Assembly: GCF_023336905.1 (NCBI RefSeq)
Contig: NZ_JAMBLS010000005.1
Coordinates: 92,213-156,212, forward strand
Direction: 5' to 3'
Length of the DNA: 64,000 nt
Origin: Bacteroides sp. ET71
Lineage (GTDB): Bacteria > Bacteroidota > Bacteroidia > Bacteroidales > Bacteroidaceae
In this document: positions 23,837 through 31,785 of the stretch, piece after piece
Layout of the letters: each line of letters begins with the position of its first letter
How positions within the stretch are numbered: position 1 is the stretch's first letter
Notes under the pieces: generated by a model
The model's database searches: none
Told to the model about the DNA's origin: nothing
What the model saw: the letters and a program-made list of their open reading frames with translations, nothing else
Position numbers and translations under genes: made by a program

Positions 23837-24792
23837 GTTCCCTCCGTAGGTTTGGTTGAGTAAGACGATGTTTCTTCTTCTGCCAGCAGTTGCCTGACGA
23901 TGGCGACTTTCTCCGCCGTGGGCAGTGTGGCGTCTATCCAGTGTATGGTAAAGCCGCGCCGTTCCATGCCGCGGAACCAGGTCATCTGCCGTTTGGCAAA
24001 CTGGTGGATGGCTGTCTCCAGCCCCCGCACCATTTCGTCGTAGGCCAGCCGGCCGGTGGCGTAGAGGGTGAGGAACTTGTACTCCAGCCCGTAGTACGTC
24101 AGGTCTTCCGGCGCGATGCCTTCGTCCAGCAGGCGGCGCACTTCGTTCACCATGCCTTCGTCCAAGCGTTGGCGCAAGCGCTGGCTGATGCGGCTGCGGC
24201 GTTCGTCCCGCCCGATGCTGATGCCCACGATAAGGCTGTGCAACTGCGGGAAGGGGCGTTCTTCGACAGGTGCCTGGCGGTAATATTCTTCTATCTCGAT
24301 GGCCCGGATGGCCCGTTTGGGCGTGTCCACGTCCGTCGTATTGTGCAACGTCTTGTAGGTCTTCAGCAGTTCGGTCAGCTCGTCCAGCGTCTTGCCAGCC
24401 AGGGCTGCCCGCAGGGCCGGGTTCTCCGGGACGGGCAACAGGCGGTAGCCCCGCAGCACGGCTTCCAGATACAGTCCCGTGCCGCCGCACACGATGGGCA
24501 GGCGGCCGCGCGCCCTGATGTCGTCGTAAGCCTGCCGGAAGTCGCGCTGATACTCGAAGAGGTTGTACTTGGTGCCCGGCTCGGCGATGTCGATAAGATG
24601 GTAGGGCATCCGTCGTCCGTCCACCACATAGTCATCCAGGTCTTTGCCCGTCCCCAGGTCCATGCGGCGGTACACCTGGCGCGAGTCGGCGCTGATGATT
24701 TCCGTGTCGAGTTCGGCTGCCAGGGCGGCTGCCAGCGTGGTCTTTCCTGATGCGGTGGGGCCTAATATGGCGATTAAATCTGGGGCAGGCAT
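23833..24792 (-). CDS. miaA: tRNA dimethylallyltransferase
   Basis: 319 residues from the ATG at 24792 (MPAPDLIAILGPTASGKTTL), chosen because the P-loop GPTASGKT should be near residue 11; the longer ORF adds 36 unrelated residues. It adds dimethylallyl to A37 of tRNAs reading UNN codons. DSRQVYRRMDLGTGK and the GGTGLYLEAVLRG segment are typical. First gene of the run miaA, lipid kinase, antitoxin, toxin, kdsA. A TATCTTTG box at 24828-24835 (minus) with a TTG 22 bp further up is the likely promoter. Confidence 0.95.
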   Translation of the reverse strand: MPAPDLIAILGPTASGKTTLAAALAAELDTEIISADSRQVYRRMDLGTGKDLDDYVVDGRRMPYHLIDIAEPGTKYNLFEYQRDFRQAYDDIRARGRLPIVCGGTGLYLEAVLRGYRLLPVPENPALRAALAGKTLDELTELLKTYKTLHNTTDVDTPKRAIRAIEIEEYYRQAPVEERPFPQLHSLIVGISIGRDERRSRISQRLRQRLDEGMVNEVRRLLDEGIAPEDLTYYGLEYKFLTLYATGRLAYDEMVRGLETAIHQFAKRQMTWFRGMERRGFTIHWIDATLPTAEKVAIVRQLLAEEETSSYSTKPTEGT

Positions 24793-24891
24793 AGAGTTCG
24801 TAGTGTGGTTGTTTTTGGTTACGCCAGCAAAGATAACGCAAAATCGGATAGAATGTGCAAAACTTCTGTCTAAAAAAAGCCGTTTGCCTGT

Positions 24892-24958
24892 CGTGTGCAA
24901 GGGGCATGGCTCGTGTGCGTCAGGAGCGTGCTGCGTGTGCGGAAGAACGAAGTGTTTG
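24892..24958. repeat. Degenerate CGTGTGC repeat, about 22-bp period
   Basis: CGTGTGC occurs at 24892, 24912 and 24934 (steps of 20 and 22 bp). The last copy reads GCTGCGTGTGCGGAAGAAC, closely related to elements at 30846 and 38225. Confidence 0.5.
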
Positions 24959-25041
24959 TTCCGCTGAAATGAAAAAGGACGTGAACGGGAGCCGTGCTTT
25001 TATTAAAATATGTTGTAAAACATACTTTTTGCGGGAATAAT

Positions 25042-25071
25042 TTGCAGGTATCGCAAAAGTCCGTACCTTTG
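25042..25071 (+). promoter_or_regulatory. Promoter of small RNA element, copy 1
   Basis: TTG (25042-25044), 19 bp, TACCTTTG (25064-25071). Confidence 0.7.
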
Positions 25072-25077
25072 CAACGT

Positions 25078-25137
25078 GTTTTTCATGGTATTAGATTTAA
25101 GGTTAACAAAGGTTGGGCTCAGCGGAGCCCTTTTTTT
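25078..25137 (+). ncRNA. Small RNA element, copy 1 (~60 nt)
   Basis: Begins about 7 nt after the -7 box. The body contains TTTTTCATGGTATTAGATTT and AAGGTTAACAAAG, and it ends with stem GGGCTC-AGCG-GAGCCC (25115-25130) and a run of seven T. Promoter, body and terminator are shared with copy 2 at 38117 and, for body and -7 box, with copy 3 at 28006 on the other strand. The reading frame starting at its ATG is destroyed in copy 2, so it is treated as RNA. Confidence 0.7.
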
Positions 25138-25316
25138 ATGCCCGTACGCTTCCTATTCCCTTCAGAACTTGCAGAACAACGATACGAAGAACGGTGCACT
25201 CAGGTCGATGAGCTGGCCGTGGAAGATGGCCACCGGCAGCATCGCGGGATTACTGGATGCCCTCTGCCGGCAGCCATGTCAGCGGGCTGGCACGCGGGAC
25301 GTCGCCCCGGTGCGGG
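25138..25316. other. Gap between small RNA copy 1 and rsmE
   Basis: 179 bp with no supported gene. A short minus-strand frame (MLPVAIFHGQLIDLSAPFFV, ending just before the small RNA) looks protein-like but is only 26 codons and lacks support. Confidence 0.4.
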
Positions 25317-26015
25317 TCACTGGTTTTTCAAGTTCAGGATGTGGCAGGCCACCAATGCCGCCGTCTCTGTCCGCAATCGCGAGGGACCCAGGCTGATGGG
25401 CGTGAACCCCGCTTCTGTGGCCAGGCGGACTTCCTCTTCGCTGAAGTCGCCCTCCGGCCCTATCAGCACCAAGGCATTTTCCCCCTTGCGCACCACGTCT
25501 TTCAGCGACGGCTTTTCACCTTTGTAGCAATGGGCAATGAACTTTTGTCCCTCGAAAGGCTGTGCGATGAAGGTCTTAAAGTCCGTCATCTCGTTCAGCC
25601 GGGGTAGACGTGCCTTGAGCGATTGCTTGATGGCCGACACCAGAATCTTGGCAATGCGTTCGGTCTTGATGACCTTGCGCTCGGAAAAACGGCAATTCAG
25701 GAACGTCAGCTCATCCAGCCCTATCTCGGTGGCTTTCTCGGCAAACCATTCGGTACGGTCCATGTTTTTGGTGGGCGCCATGGCGATGTGCAGATGCCCG
25801 CTCCACAAAGGGGCTTGCGGTTCAACCTCCAGAATGTCTACCAGGCAGCGCTTGTGGGCCGCCAGGCTGATGCGTGCGTGGTAGAAATGGCCGACGCCGT
25901 CGGTCAGCATGATTTCGTCGCCGGCTTGCAGGCGTAGCACGCGCAACGCATGGGCGGCTTCTTCTTCCGGCAGCTCATGGACGGACTGGATGTCAGGAGT
26001 GTAAAAAATGTGCAT
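25317..26015 (-). CDS. rsmE: 16S rRNA (uracil(1498)-N(3))-methyltransferase
   Basis: 232 residues, a SPOUT-class methyltransferase with an N-terminal PUA-like domain (DEIMLTDGVGHFYHARI). The knot region has ALVLIGPEGDFSEEEV and FTPISLGPSRLRTETA, the RsmE SAM-binding signature. It methylates U1498 in helix 44 of 16S rRNA. Last gene of the minus-strand run MFS permease, DUF151 protein, rsmE, with gaps of 16 and 9 nt. Confidence 0.95.
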   Translation of the reverse strand: MHIFYTPDIQSVHELPEEEAAHALRVLRLQAGDEIMLTDGVGHFYHARISLAAHKRCLVDILEVEPQAPLWSGHLHIAMAPTKNMDRTEWFAEKATEIGLDELTFLNCRFSERKVIKTERIAKILVSAIKQSLKARLPRLNEMTDFKTFIAQPFEGQKFIAHCYKGEKPSLKDVVRKGENALVLIGPEGDFSEEEVRLATEAGFTPISLGPSRLRTETAALVACHILNLKNQ

Positions 26016-26024
26016 GGCGTAACG

Positions 26025-26588
26025 TTATGGGATGTGTAATTGTCTGAGACGGTCGCGCAAGACGGCGGCCTGCTCGTAGTTTTCTTCGTCGATGGCTTTT
26101 TGCAGAGCGGCCTTCAGCGCTTCCTCGTTCTGCTTCAGCAGTTCTTCTTCGCTCAGTTCCGCAGGCTCTTCATCCATAGGCGGGATACATTCTCTTTGCA
26201 AAAGGTCGTCGTATATCAGGACAGGAGCCCCCATGTGCAAGGCCAAAGCCACGGCATCGCTGGTGCGCGAGTCTATGCGCAAGAGTATTTCACCCGAACG
26301 CAGGTATATATAAGTATAGAATATGCCTTTCTCGGCTTTGTAGATAAGCACACGCAACAAGCGGACTCCCAGCGCGTCCAGCACCGATGCGAACAAGGCA
26401 TGTGTCAGCGGGCGTGAAGGATGGATGCCGCGCAGTTCGAGCGCGATGGCTTGTGCTTCCGATGCGCCTATGATGACGGGTAACTGGCGTCTGCCGCCTA
26501 CCTCGGTAAACAACAGATTGTAGGCTCCGTTTTGTTCATGGCTGGCGCTGAGGCTGTATACTTGCAGTTCTATTTTCTTTCTGTCCAT
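26025..26588 (-). CDS. Bifunctional nuclease (DUF151) family protein
   Basis: 187 residues. The DUF151 core covers residues ~1-130 (VIIGASEAQAIALELRGIHPSRPLTH, then the IDSRTSDAVALALHMGAPV signature near 100-120). A C-terminal extension forms a UVR-like helical hairpin (AIDEENYEQAAVLRDRLRQL), as in UvrB/UvrC and several nucleases. Relatives in plants and some bacteria are reported to have RNase/DNase activity; no catalytic residues can be named here. Cytosolic. Operon with rsmE. Confidence 0.85.
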   Translation of the reverse strand: MDRKKIELQVYSLSASHEQNGAYNLLFTEVGGRRQLPVIIGASEAQAIALELRGIHPSRPLTHALFASVLDALGVRLLRVLIYKAEKGIFYTYIYLRSGEILLRIDSRTSDAVALALHMGAPVLIYDDLLQRECIPPMDEEPAELSEEELLKQNEEALKAALQKAIDEENYEQAAVLRDRLRQLHIP

Positions 26589-26604
26589 GCGTTTCCTTCC
26601 TTTC

Positions 26605-27855
26605 TTATAAGGTCTTCTCCGGAGTGTGCTTATAGCGGAACACTACGGTAAATACCAGAGCGAGCACCAGTGCGTAGGCGGCAAAAATCATCCAGATGGG
26701 TGTCCACTCGCGGCTGATGACCCCTCCGCCTTCGGCATAGACGGAAAACATGTCTACCACGGCTCCGCTGGCATACCCGCCCACGAAAGCGCCGATGCCG
26801 TTGGTCATCATGAAAAACAGGCCTTGTGCACTGGCACGGATGCCGGAGTGTGCCTCCATTTCGGTGAACAGCGAGCCGGACACGTTGAAGAAATCAAAAG
26901 CCATGCCGTAGACAATCATCGAGAGGATGAGCATCCATAGCCCGTCGCCCGGGTTGCCCAGTCCGAAAAGTCCGAAGCGGAATACCCAGGCAAACATGCT
27001 GATGAGCATGACGCGCTTGATGCCGAAATGACGCAAGAAGAACGGTATGGCCAGGATGAACAGCGTTTCGCTCATCTGCGAGATGGAGAGCAGTATGACG
27101 GAGTGCTTGACGCCAAACGAATCGGCATATTCGGGGATGGAAGCGAACGAGCTGAGGAACGTGTCGCCGTATGTGTTCGTAATCTGAAGGGCAGCCCCCA
27201 AGAGCATGGAGAAGAGGAAGAAGATGGCCATCTTCTTTTGCTTGAACAGCACCAGCGCGTCCAATCCGAAGGCAGAGAGCCATGTCTTCTTCTCGTTACG
27301 TTCGGGCGGGCATGGGGGCAGGGTGAATGAGTATAAGCCTAAGACGGCGGCCGAGATAGCCGCCACATACAACTGGGCAGCGCTGTATTTGAAGCCTGTC
27401 AAGTCTACCAGCCACATGGCACAAATAAATCCCACCGTGCCCCATACGCGTATGGGGGGGAAGTCTTTCACCAAGTCGAGCTTGTATTTCTCCAGAGCGT
27501 TGTATGAAACGGTGTTGGCCAGCGAGAGTGTCGGCATGTAGGCCAGCAGGTTGAACAGCATGGCCACGTACATCTGTTCGTAAGTGCTGGCTGTCGAGGC
27601 GTAGAACAAAGCACCTGCGCCTATCAGGTGGAGCAATCCGTACAGCTTTTCGGCGTTCATCCATTTGTCGGCTATGATGCCGGTGAGGCCTGGCATGAAC
27701 AGGGCGGCTATGCCCATTGTCGCGAAAATTTTACCGATTTCTCCGCCTTCGAAGTGCAGTGTGTTGTTCATGTAGCTGCCTAACGAGATAAGCCATGCAC
27801 CCCATACGAAGAATTGCAGGAATTGCATGGCGGTTAGTCTTATCTTTATGTTCAT
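26605..27855 (-). CDS. Nucleoside permease-like MFS transporter (NupG/XapB family)
   Basis: 416 residues with twelve hydrophobic segments. The start MNIKIRLTAMQFLQFFVWGAWLISLGSYM has the family's FF-x-WG-x-W pattern in helix 1, and NVSGSLFTEMEAHSGIRASAQGLF near 330-355 is the NupG-type signature. It should bring nucleosides across the inner membrane with protons. Heads the run with the DUF151 protein and rsmE and has an ideal promoter upstream. Confidence 0.9.
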   Translation of the reverse strand: MNIKIRLTAMQFLQFFVWGAWLISLGSYMNNTLHFEGGEIGKIFATMGIAALFMPGLTGIIADKWMNAEKLYGLLHLIGAGALFYASTASTYEQMYVAMLFNLLAYMPTLSLANTVSYNALEKYKLDLVKDFPPIRVWGTVGFICAMWLVDLTGFKYSAAQLYVAAISAAVLGLYSFTLPPCPPERNEKKTWLSAFGLDALVLFKQKKMAIFFLFSMLLGAALQITNTYGDTFLSSFASIPEYADSFGVKHSVILLSISQMSETLFILAIPFFLRHFGIKRVMLISMFAWVFRFGLFGLGNPGDGLWMLILSMIVYGMAFDFFNVSGSLFTEMEAHSGIRASAQGLFFMMTNGIGAFVGGYASGAVVDMFSVYAEGGGVISREWTPIWMIFAAYALVLALVFTVVFRYKHTPEKTL

Positions 27856-27904
27856 AGGTGTATGTTTTTGACGGTTGTTGTTTCTACGTTCTTGCTATTC
27901 ATTG

Positions 27905-27935
27905 CAAATGTACGATGTTGATACAAAAAAAACAA
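27905..27935 (-). promoter_or_regulatory. Promoter of the permease-DUF151-rsmE run
   Basis: Minus strand TTG (27933-27935), 20 bp, TACATTTG (27905-27912). Confidence 0.65.
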
Positions 27936-28005
27936 GTCCGGGCGGGGGAAAAAGATGGAGGGCGGGAGAAGAAGCGAAGAGCGCCGGAGGCGGAAGCGGA
28001 GGGCA

Positions 28006-28075
28006 TAAAAAAAAGAAGGGTATCTATCCCAGACACCCAATCTTTGTTAACCTTAAATCTAATACCATGAAAAAC
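28006..28075 (-). ncRNA. Small RNA element, copy 3 (~70 nt)
   Basis: Minus strand: -7 box TACCTTTG at 28082-28089, body TTTTTCATGGTATTAGATTT then AAGGTTAACAAAG, and terminator stem GGGTGTCT-GGGAT-AGATACCC (28018-28038) followed by a T-rich run. The stem sequence differs from copies 1 and 2 but all eight positions pair (one G-U), which supports RNA structure. Upstream of -7 the homology to the other copies fades and no TTG is found at the right distance. Confidence 0.65.
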
Positions 28076-28207
28076 ACAGTGCAAAGGTAAGCGTTTTATG
28101 TTATGCAGCATAATAAATGAGCAAAAATCTGCTTTTATTTAACTCTTATTAAGAAGGTGGACCGCTTTTATACACTTCTTTGCAAAATCTGCCGTGTTTG
28201 AGGCCCA

Positions 28208-29392
28208 TTATTCCACATAAAGCACCAGTCCTTTCAGGTACTCGCCCTCCGGGTGGTAGATATTGACCGGATGGTCGGCGGGTTGGGTCAACTGGTGCAG
28301 GATGCGCACGCTGCGTCCCGACAGGGCGGCTGCCGTGAAGACTGCCGTGCGGAATTGCTCTTTGCTGACGGCCTGCGAGCAGGAGAAGGTAAAGAGTATG
28401 CCTCCCGGTCGGATTTTCTCGAAAGCGCGGGCGTTGAGCTTGCGGTATCCTTGCAGGGCGTTGTGCAGGGCGTCGCGGTGTTTGGCAAAGGCGGGAGGGT
28501 CCAGCACGATGAGGTCGTAGGTCTGGGCATCCATGCGGTCGAGAAACTTGAAGGCGTCTTCGGCGAAAGCCGTATGGCGCTCGTCGCCGGGGAAGTTCAG
28601 CCCGATGTTTTTGTTGGTCAGGTCGATGGCCTTGGCCGAACTGTCTACCGAGTGTACGGACAGGGCGTTGCCGCGCATGGCGTAGACGGAGAATCCGCCG
28701 GTGTAGCAGAACATGTTCAGCACCCGTCGTCCCCGGGCATAGCGTTCCAGCAGGGCGCGGTTTTCGCGTTGGTCCACGAAGAATCCTGTCTTTTGTCCTT
28801 TCAGCCAGTCTATGTGGAACTTCAGGCCGTATTCCGTGGCGATGTTGTCGGTGCTTCCTCCGCGCAGGAATCCGTTTTCGGGGAAGAGGTCGGCTTTGTA
28901 GGGCAGGGTGGTTTCTGACTTGTAGTAGATGTTGTCCACTTCTTCCTGCATCACGTCGGCCAGGGCTTCGGCAATGGCCATGCGGTCGAGGTGCATGCCG
29001 GCTGAGTGTGCCTGCATCACGGCGGTGCGGGCGTAGATGTCTATCACCAGTCCGGGCAGGTTGTCGCCTTCGCCGTGCACCAAGCGGTAGGTGTTGTTGT
29101 CTGTCCGTCCGATGAGTCCGATGCTGCGGCGCATTTCTTTGGCGGTCTGGAGTTTGCGCCGCCAGAAGTCGGTGTTTATCTCTTCTTCCTGGCGGAAGGA
29201 GAGCACACGCACGGCGATGCTGCCTATTTGGAAATGGCCTTTGGCTATGAACTGCCGGGCGGCGGTATAGACTTCGACTACTTCGCCTTCTTCGGGCTTG
29301 CCGTCTATGTGGGCGATGGCACCGGAGAATATCCATGGGTGGAAGCGTTTGAGTGATTCTTCCTTGCCGGGTTTCAGGTAGACTTTATACAT
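28208..29392 (-). CDS. rlmI: 23S rRNA (cytosine(1962)-C(5))-methyltransferase RlmI-like
   Basis: 394 residues from the ATG at 29392 (MYKVYLKPGKEESLKRFHPW). An N-terminal PUA domain (HPWIFSGAIAHIDG) is followed by a Rossmann methyltransferase: VLNMFCYTGGFSVYAM is motif I, YDLIVLDPPAFAKHR motif IV, and GGILFTFSCSQAVSKEQF the later Cys-containing motif. These are hallmarks of class I RlmI-type m5C methyltransferases. It lies 10 nt downstream of the exonuclease gene. Confidence 0.9.
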   Translation of the reverse strand: MYKVYLKPGKEESLKRFHPWIFSGAIAHIDGKPEEGEVVEVYTAARQFIAKGHFQIGSIAVRVLSFRQEEEINTDFWRRKLQTAKEMRRSIGLIGRTDNNTYRLVHGEGDNLPGLVIDIYARTAVMQAHSAGMHLDRMAIAEALADVMQEEVDNIYYKSETTLPYKADLFPENGFLRGGSTDNIATEYGLKFHIDWLKGQKTGFFVDQRENRALLERYARGRRVLNMFCYTGGFSVYAMRGNALSVHSVDSSAKAIDLTNKNIGLNFPGDERHTAFAEDAFKFLDRMDAQTYDLIVLDPPAFAKHRDALHNALQGYRKLNARAFEKIRPGGILFTFSCSQAVSKEQFRTAVFTAAALSGRSVRILHQLTQPADHPVNIYHPEGEYLKGLVLYVE

Positions 29393-29402
29393 ATTGATGG
29401 AG

Positions 29403-30023
29403 TCAGTTAGGGTTATCTTTGTCTGCAATTTCGAAGTCGCCTGTACGTTTCAGTTCTTGCAGGCGGTTGTAGATGTTGAGGCAGGCCCAGGCATCGGTGG
29501 CGGCATAGAGTTTCTGGGGTTCGGTCAGGGTGTCTGCTTCCCAGTTGGTGAGGCGTTGTGCCTTGGAGATTTTCTCTCCAAACAGGATGCCGTATATTTT
29601 TTGCAGGCTTTTGTCTTCGATGCCGAAGGTGCGGACGTATTCTTGCAGCTCGATGCAGGCGTGTGCTTCGAAAGGGGCACGCTTGTGCAGCATCATGAGG
29701 TCGTCTTTCAGCGAGAGTCCTATCTTGGTGATGTTGGGGCTTTCGAGCAGGTTGATGATGGGCAGGGTGAGGCCCGTCAGGTTGAGGCGGAACAGGAAGC
29801 AGTGGTCTTCGGACGATACTTGCAGCAGGGCCACTTTGTGTGGTTTGCCTTTGGAGAAGGAGGGGCGTGTTTCGCTGTCGATGCCCACCATCGAGCATTG
29901 CCGCAGGAAGGTGACCGCCCGTTCTGCCTCCTGCGGGGTCTGCACCACGTGAATCTTTCCCGGGAAAGAGGCTTTGGGCAGGTCTTTCAATGCTTCTTTG
30001 TCAATAGTTCTTTTTATAATCAT
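29403..30023 (-). CDS. 3'-5' exonuclease domain protein (DEDDy family)
   Basis: 206 residues of the WRN/RNase D-type exonuclease fold: motif I SMVGIDSETRPSF with DxE near residue 45, motif II ITKIGLSLKDDLMML near 100, and motif III in KLYAATDAWACLNIYNRL (Y-x3-D) near 180. All four acidic residues appear present. There is no HRDC or helicase domain, so it is a stand-alone exonuclease that probably trims structured RNA or DNA. Sandwiched between DUF5063 (11 nt) and rlmI (10 nt) in one transcript. Confidence 0.88.
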   Translation of the reverse strand: MIIKRTIDKEALKDLPKASFPGKIHVVQTPQEAERAVTFLRQCSMVGIDSETRPSFSKGKPHKVALLQVSSEDHCFLFRLNLTGLTLPIINLLESPNITKIGLSLKDDLMMLHKRAPFEAHACIELQEYVRTFGIEDKSLQKIYGILFGEKISKAQRLTNWEADTLTEPQKLYAATDAWACLNIYNRLQELKRTGDFEIADKDNPN

Positions 30024-30034
30024 CGTCGGGTGGA

Positions 30035-30628
30035 TTAATGGAGTGGTTCCCTGTCGGGCTCGTCATAGAAGTCGGTGTCTGCTTCTGTGCCGTCTTCGTC
30101 GTTTTCGTCTTCGCTTTGGGTGTACCTTGTCTCGTGCAGGGCGCGCAGGGTGTTGACCAGTTTCTGCCCCCAGTAGAGGCGGAAGTTTTCTTGGCAGATG
30201 GCCAGGGCGTCGTGCATCGTCTGGTTCAGCCCCAGGCTGAAGACGAAGATGAAGTCTTTGACGTCTTGGTAGATGTCGGCCAGGTCTTCGGAGATGTAGC
30301 GGGTGATGGGCTGGTCGCTGTACTTCATGTCTTCGACGAATACGTCCAGGTAGTCGTCGCGTTCGGCCAGGATGGAGGCCAGTGTCAGGCGCAAGACCTC
30401 GTAGGTTTCTTCCGTCACGTAGTGTTCGGGTTCTTCGTCGCCCATCGGTTCGCAAGGGGGCAGCAACGTGGCCTTCAGATACAGCAGGGGCAGTATCTTC
30501 AGCATCGTGTCGACAAAAGTGGCGCGTCGCGTGCCTTCGGCCTGTTCCACGTATTTGCAGAATTCGGCGGCCACGGTGACGAACTCTATGACGTTGCGGT
30601 CGAATATCGTTTGGCTTTCTTTTTCCAT
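30035..30628 (-). CDS. DUF5063 domain protein
   Basis: 197 residues from the ATG at 30628 (MEKESQTIFDRNVIEFVTVA); the longer ORF reading to 30994 crosses the promoter. All-helical and acidic, with an aromatic-rich middle and an Asp/Glu tail (SEDENDEDGTEADTDFYDEP). It fits DUF5063, of unknown function. It heads the three-gene run DUF5063, exonuclease, rlmI, an arrangement I associate with Bacteroidota genomes. Confidence 0.75.
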   Translation of the reverse strand: MEKESQTIFDRNVIEFVTVAAEFCKYVEQAEGTRRATFVDTMLKILPLLYLKATLLPPCEPMGDEEPEHYVTEETYEVLRLTLASILAERDDYLDVFVEDMKYSDQPITRYISEDLADIYQDVKDFIFVFSLGLNQTMHDALAICQENFRLYWGQKLVNTLRALHETRYTQSEDENDEDGTEADTDFYDEPDREPLH

Positions 30629-30647
30629 TTTCTGTTCTATTGTCTTG

Positions 30648-30678
30648 CAAAGGTAATGTAATTTGAGGGGAGTCGCAA
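30648..30678 (-). promoter_or_regulatory. Promoter of the DUF5063-exonuclease-rlmI run
   Basis: Minus strand TTG (30676-30678), 20 bp, TACCTTTG (30648-30655), 20 nt before the ATG. Confidence 0.65.
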
Positions 30679-30845
30679 ATTTCGTTTTGACAAAGTTTTC
30701 TTTTCCCGTGGGCAAAGGTGCTGTCTGCTTGGGCTTTTCCCCCGCTGCGTGTGCTTGTGGAGGCGTCGGGGGCAGAAATCGTTTTTTTTCTTGCAAGCGT
30801 TCTTTGGGGGCCGTAGATGGGGTGGAAGAGCTGCGTCCTGCCGGC

Positions 30846-30889
30846 CCGTGCTTCGTGTGCGCAAGAGCCGTGCTTCGTGCGTACACGGG
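30846..30889. repeat. Two 22-bp units starting CCGTGCTTCGTG
   Basis: CCGTGCTTCGTG starts at 30846 and 30868. Unit 1 contains CTTCGTGTGCGCAAGAGC, nearly identical to the element at 38225 and related to that at 24930. Confidence 0.55.
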
Positions 30890-31046
30890 CGGAGGCTCGT
30901 CCGGACGGTGGCGTGGCGCCCTTTTTCGTAGAAAGGGGGCCGATTTGGGGCTTGCGGCGACAAAAAATGCCGACAAGCTGGTTTTATTTCTCAAGATTAA
31001 TTATATTTGCCCTTGACAAATCGTGTGTTTCATTTAAATTTAGAGA

Positions 31047-31682
31047 ATGGATATGGAAGATAAATTCGTAGTGAACATTGGCCGCCAGTTGGGCAGTGGC
31101 GGTCGTGAGATAGGTGAGAAGCTGGCCATACGGTTGGGCATCTCTTTTTACGACAAAGAGCTCATCACGCTGGCGTCGGAAGAAAGCGGCCTGTGCAGCG
31201 AGTTCTTCGAACGGGCCGACGAACGTCCCTCGCAGGGCTTCGTGGGCGGCTGGTTCGGGATGCGCTTCCCTTTCATCACCGACGGGGCCATGCCGGCCAG
31301 CAATTGCCTGAGCAACGATTCCTTGTTCAAGGTGCAGAGCGACGTGATTCGCCGCCTGGCCGAAAAGAAATCATGCCTGTTCGTCGGGCGTTGTGCCGAC
31401 TATATCTTGCGCGAGCATCCGCGTTGTGCCAACATCTTCATCTCCTCCACCCGCGAAGACCGCATCGCCCGCCTGTGCCGTATTCATGGCTTCGGCGAGC
31501 AGGAAGCCGAGGCCATGATGGTAAAGGCCGACAAGAAACGTTCGGAATACTACAACTATTACAGCTATAAGACTTGGGGCGCTGCGGCATCCTACCACCT
31601 GTGCATCGATTCCTCCGTGTTGGGCATAGACGGCACCGTCGATTTCGTGGAGGAATTTGTGCGGAAGAAACTCTCGCTCTGA
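31047..31682 (+). CDS. Cytidylate kinase-like family protein
   Basis: 211 residues. The start VVNIGRQLGSGGREIGEKLA near 8-27 is the P-loop-like segment of the cytidylate-kinase-like family (GRQxGSGGxxIG), and the middle reads SCLFVGRCADYILREHP. The family phosphorylates nucleotides or is of unknown substrate; the true Cmk for CMP is usually a separate gene. In-frame ATGs at 31047 and 31053 are both possible. A TATATTTG box lies 38 nt upstream. It converges on the transporter gene at 31786. Confidence 0.85.
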   Translation: MDMEDKFVVNIGRQLGSGGREIGEKLAIRLGISFYDKELITLASEESGLCSEFFERADERPSQGFVGGWFGMRFPFITDGAMPASNCLSNDSLFKVQSDVIRRLAEKKSCLFVGRCADYILREHPRCANIFISSTREDRIARLCRIHGFGEQEAEAMMVKADKKRSEYYNYYSYKTWGAAASYHLCIDSSVLGIDGTVDFVEEFVRKKLSL

Positions 31683-31709
31683 TTCATGCCGGAAGAAAAC
31701 AAAAAACTT

Positions 31710-31750
31710 AGAGCGGCTGTGTCGGCAAATCCTTGCCACGCAGCCGCTCT
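31710..31750. terminator. Bidirectional terminator between convergent genes
   Basis: AGAGCGGCTG (31710-31719) pairs with CAGCCGCTCT (31741-31750) with a further partial stem inside; A-rich and T-containing flanks on both sides. Confidence 0.7.
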
Positions 31751-31785
31751 ACTGTTTAGCTATGTTTAGAAAGATATTCGCTTTC

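Larger units (their letters stand above)
30629..31046. other. Divergent gap between DUF5063 and the cytidylate-kinase-like gene
   Basis: 418 bp. It holds the minus-strand promoter (30648-30678), a two-unit 22-bp repeat (30846-30889) and a TATATTTG box (31002-31009) serving the gene at 31047. GC-rich ORFs across it look spurious. Confidence 0.5.

Noticed and set aside
22913-24490. 525-aa ORF reading through miaA into the lipid kinase
   Set aside because: Its N-terminal 218 residues are an out-of-frame translation of miaA (Gly/Arg/Pro-rich); the kinase start at 23836 overlaps the miaA stop in the usual way.
25085-25140. Small peptide encoded in the small RNA element (MVLDLRLTKVGLSGALF)
   Set aside because: Copy 2 has ATA instead of ATG plus a one-base insertion, and copy 3 stops after 14 codons.
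30629-30994. N-terminal extension of the DUF5063 ORF
   Set aside because: Translation is Pro/Arg-rich and crosses a consensus promoter placed correctly for the ATG at 30628.
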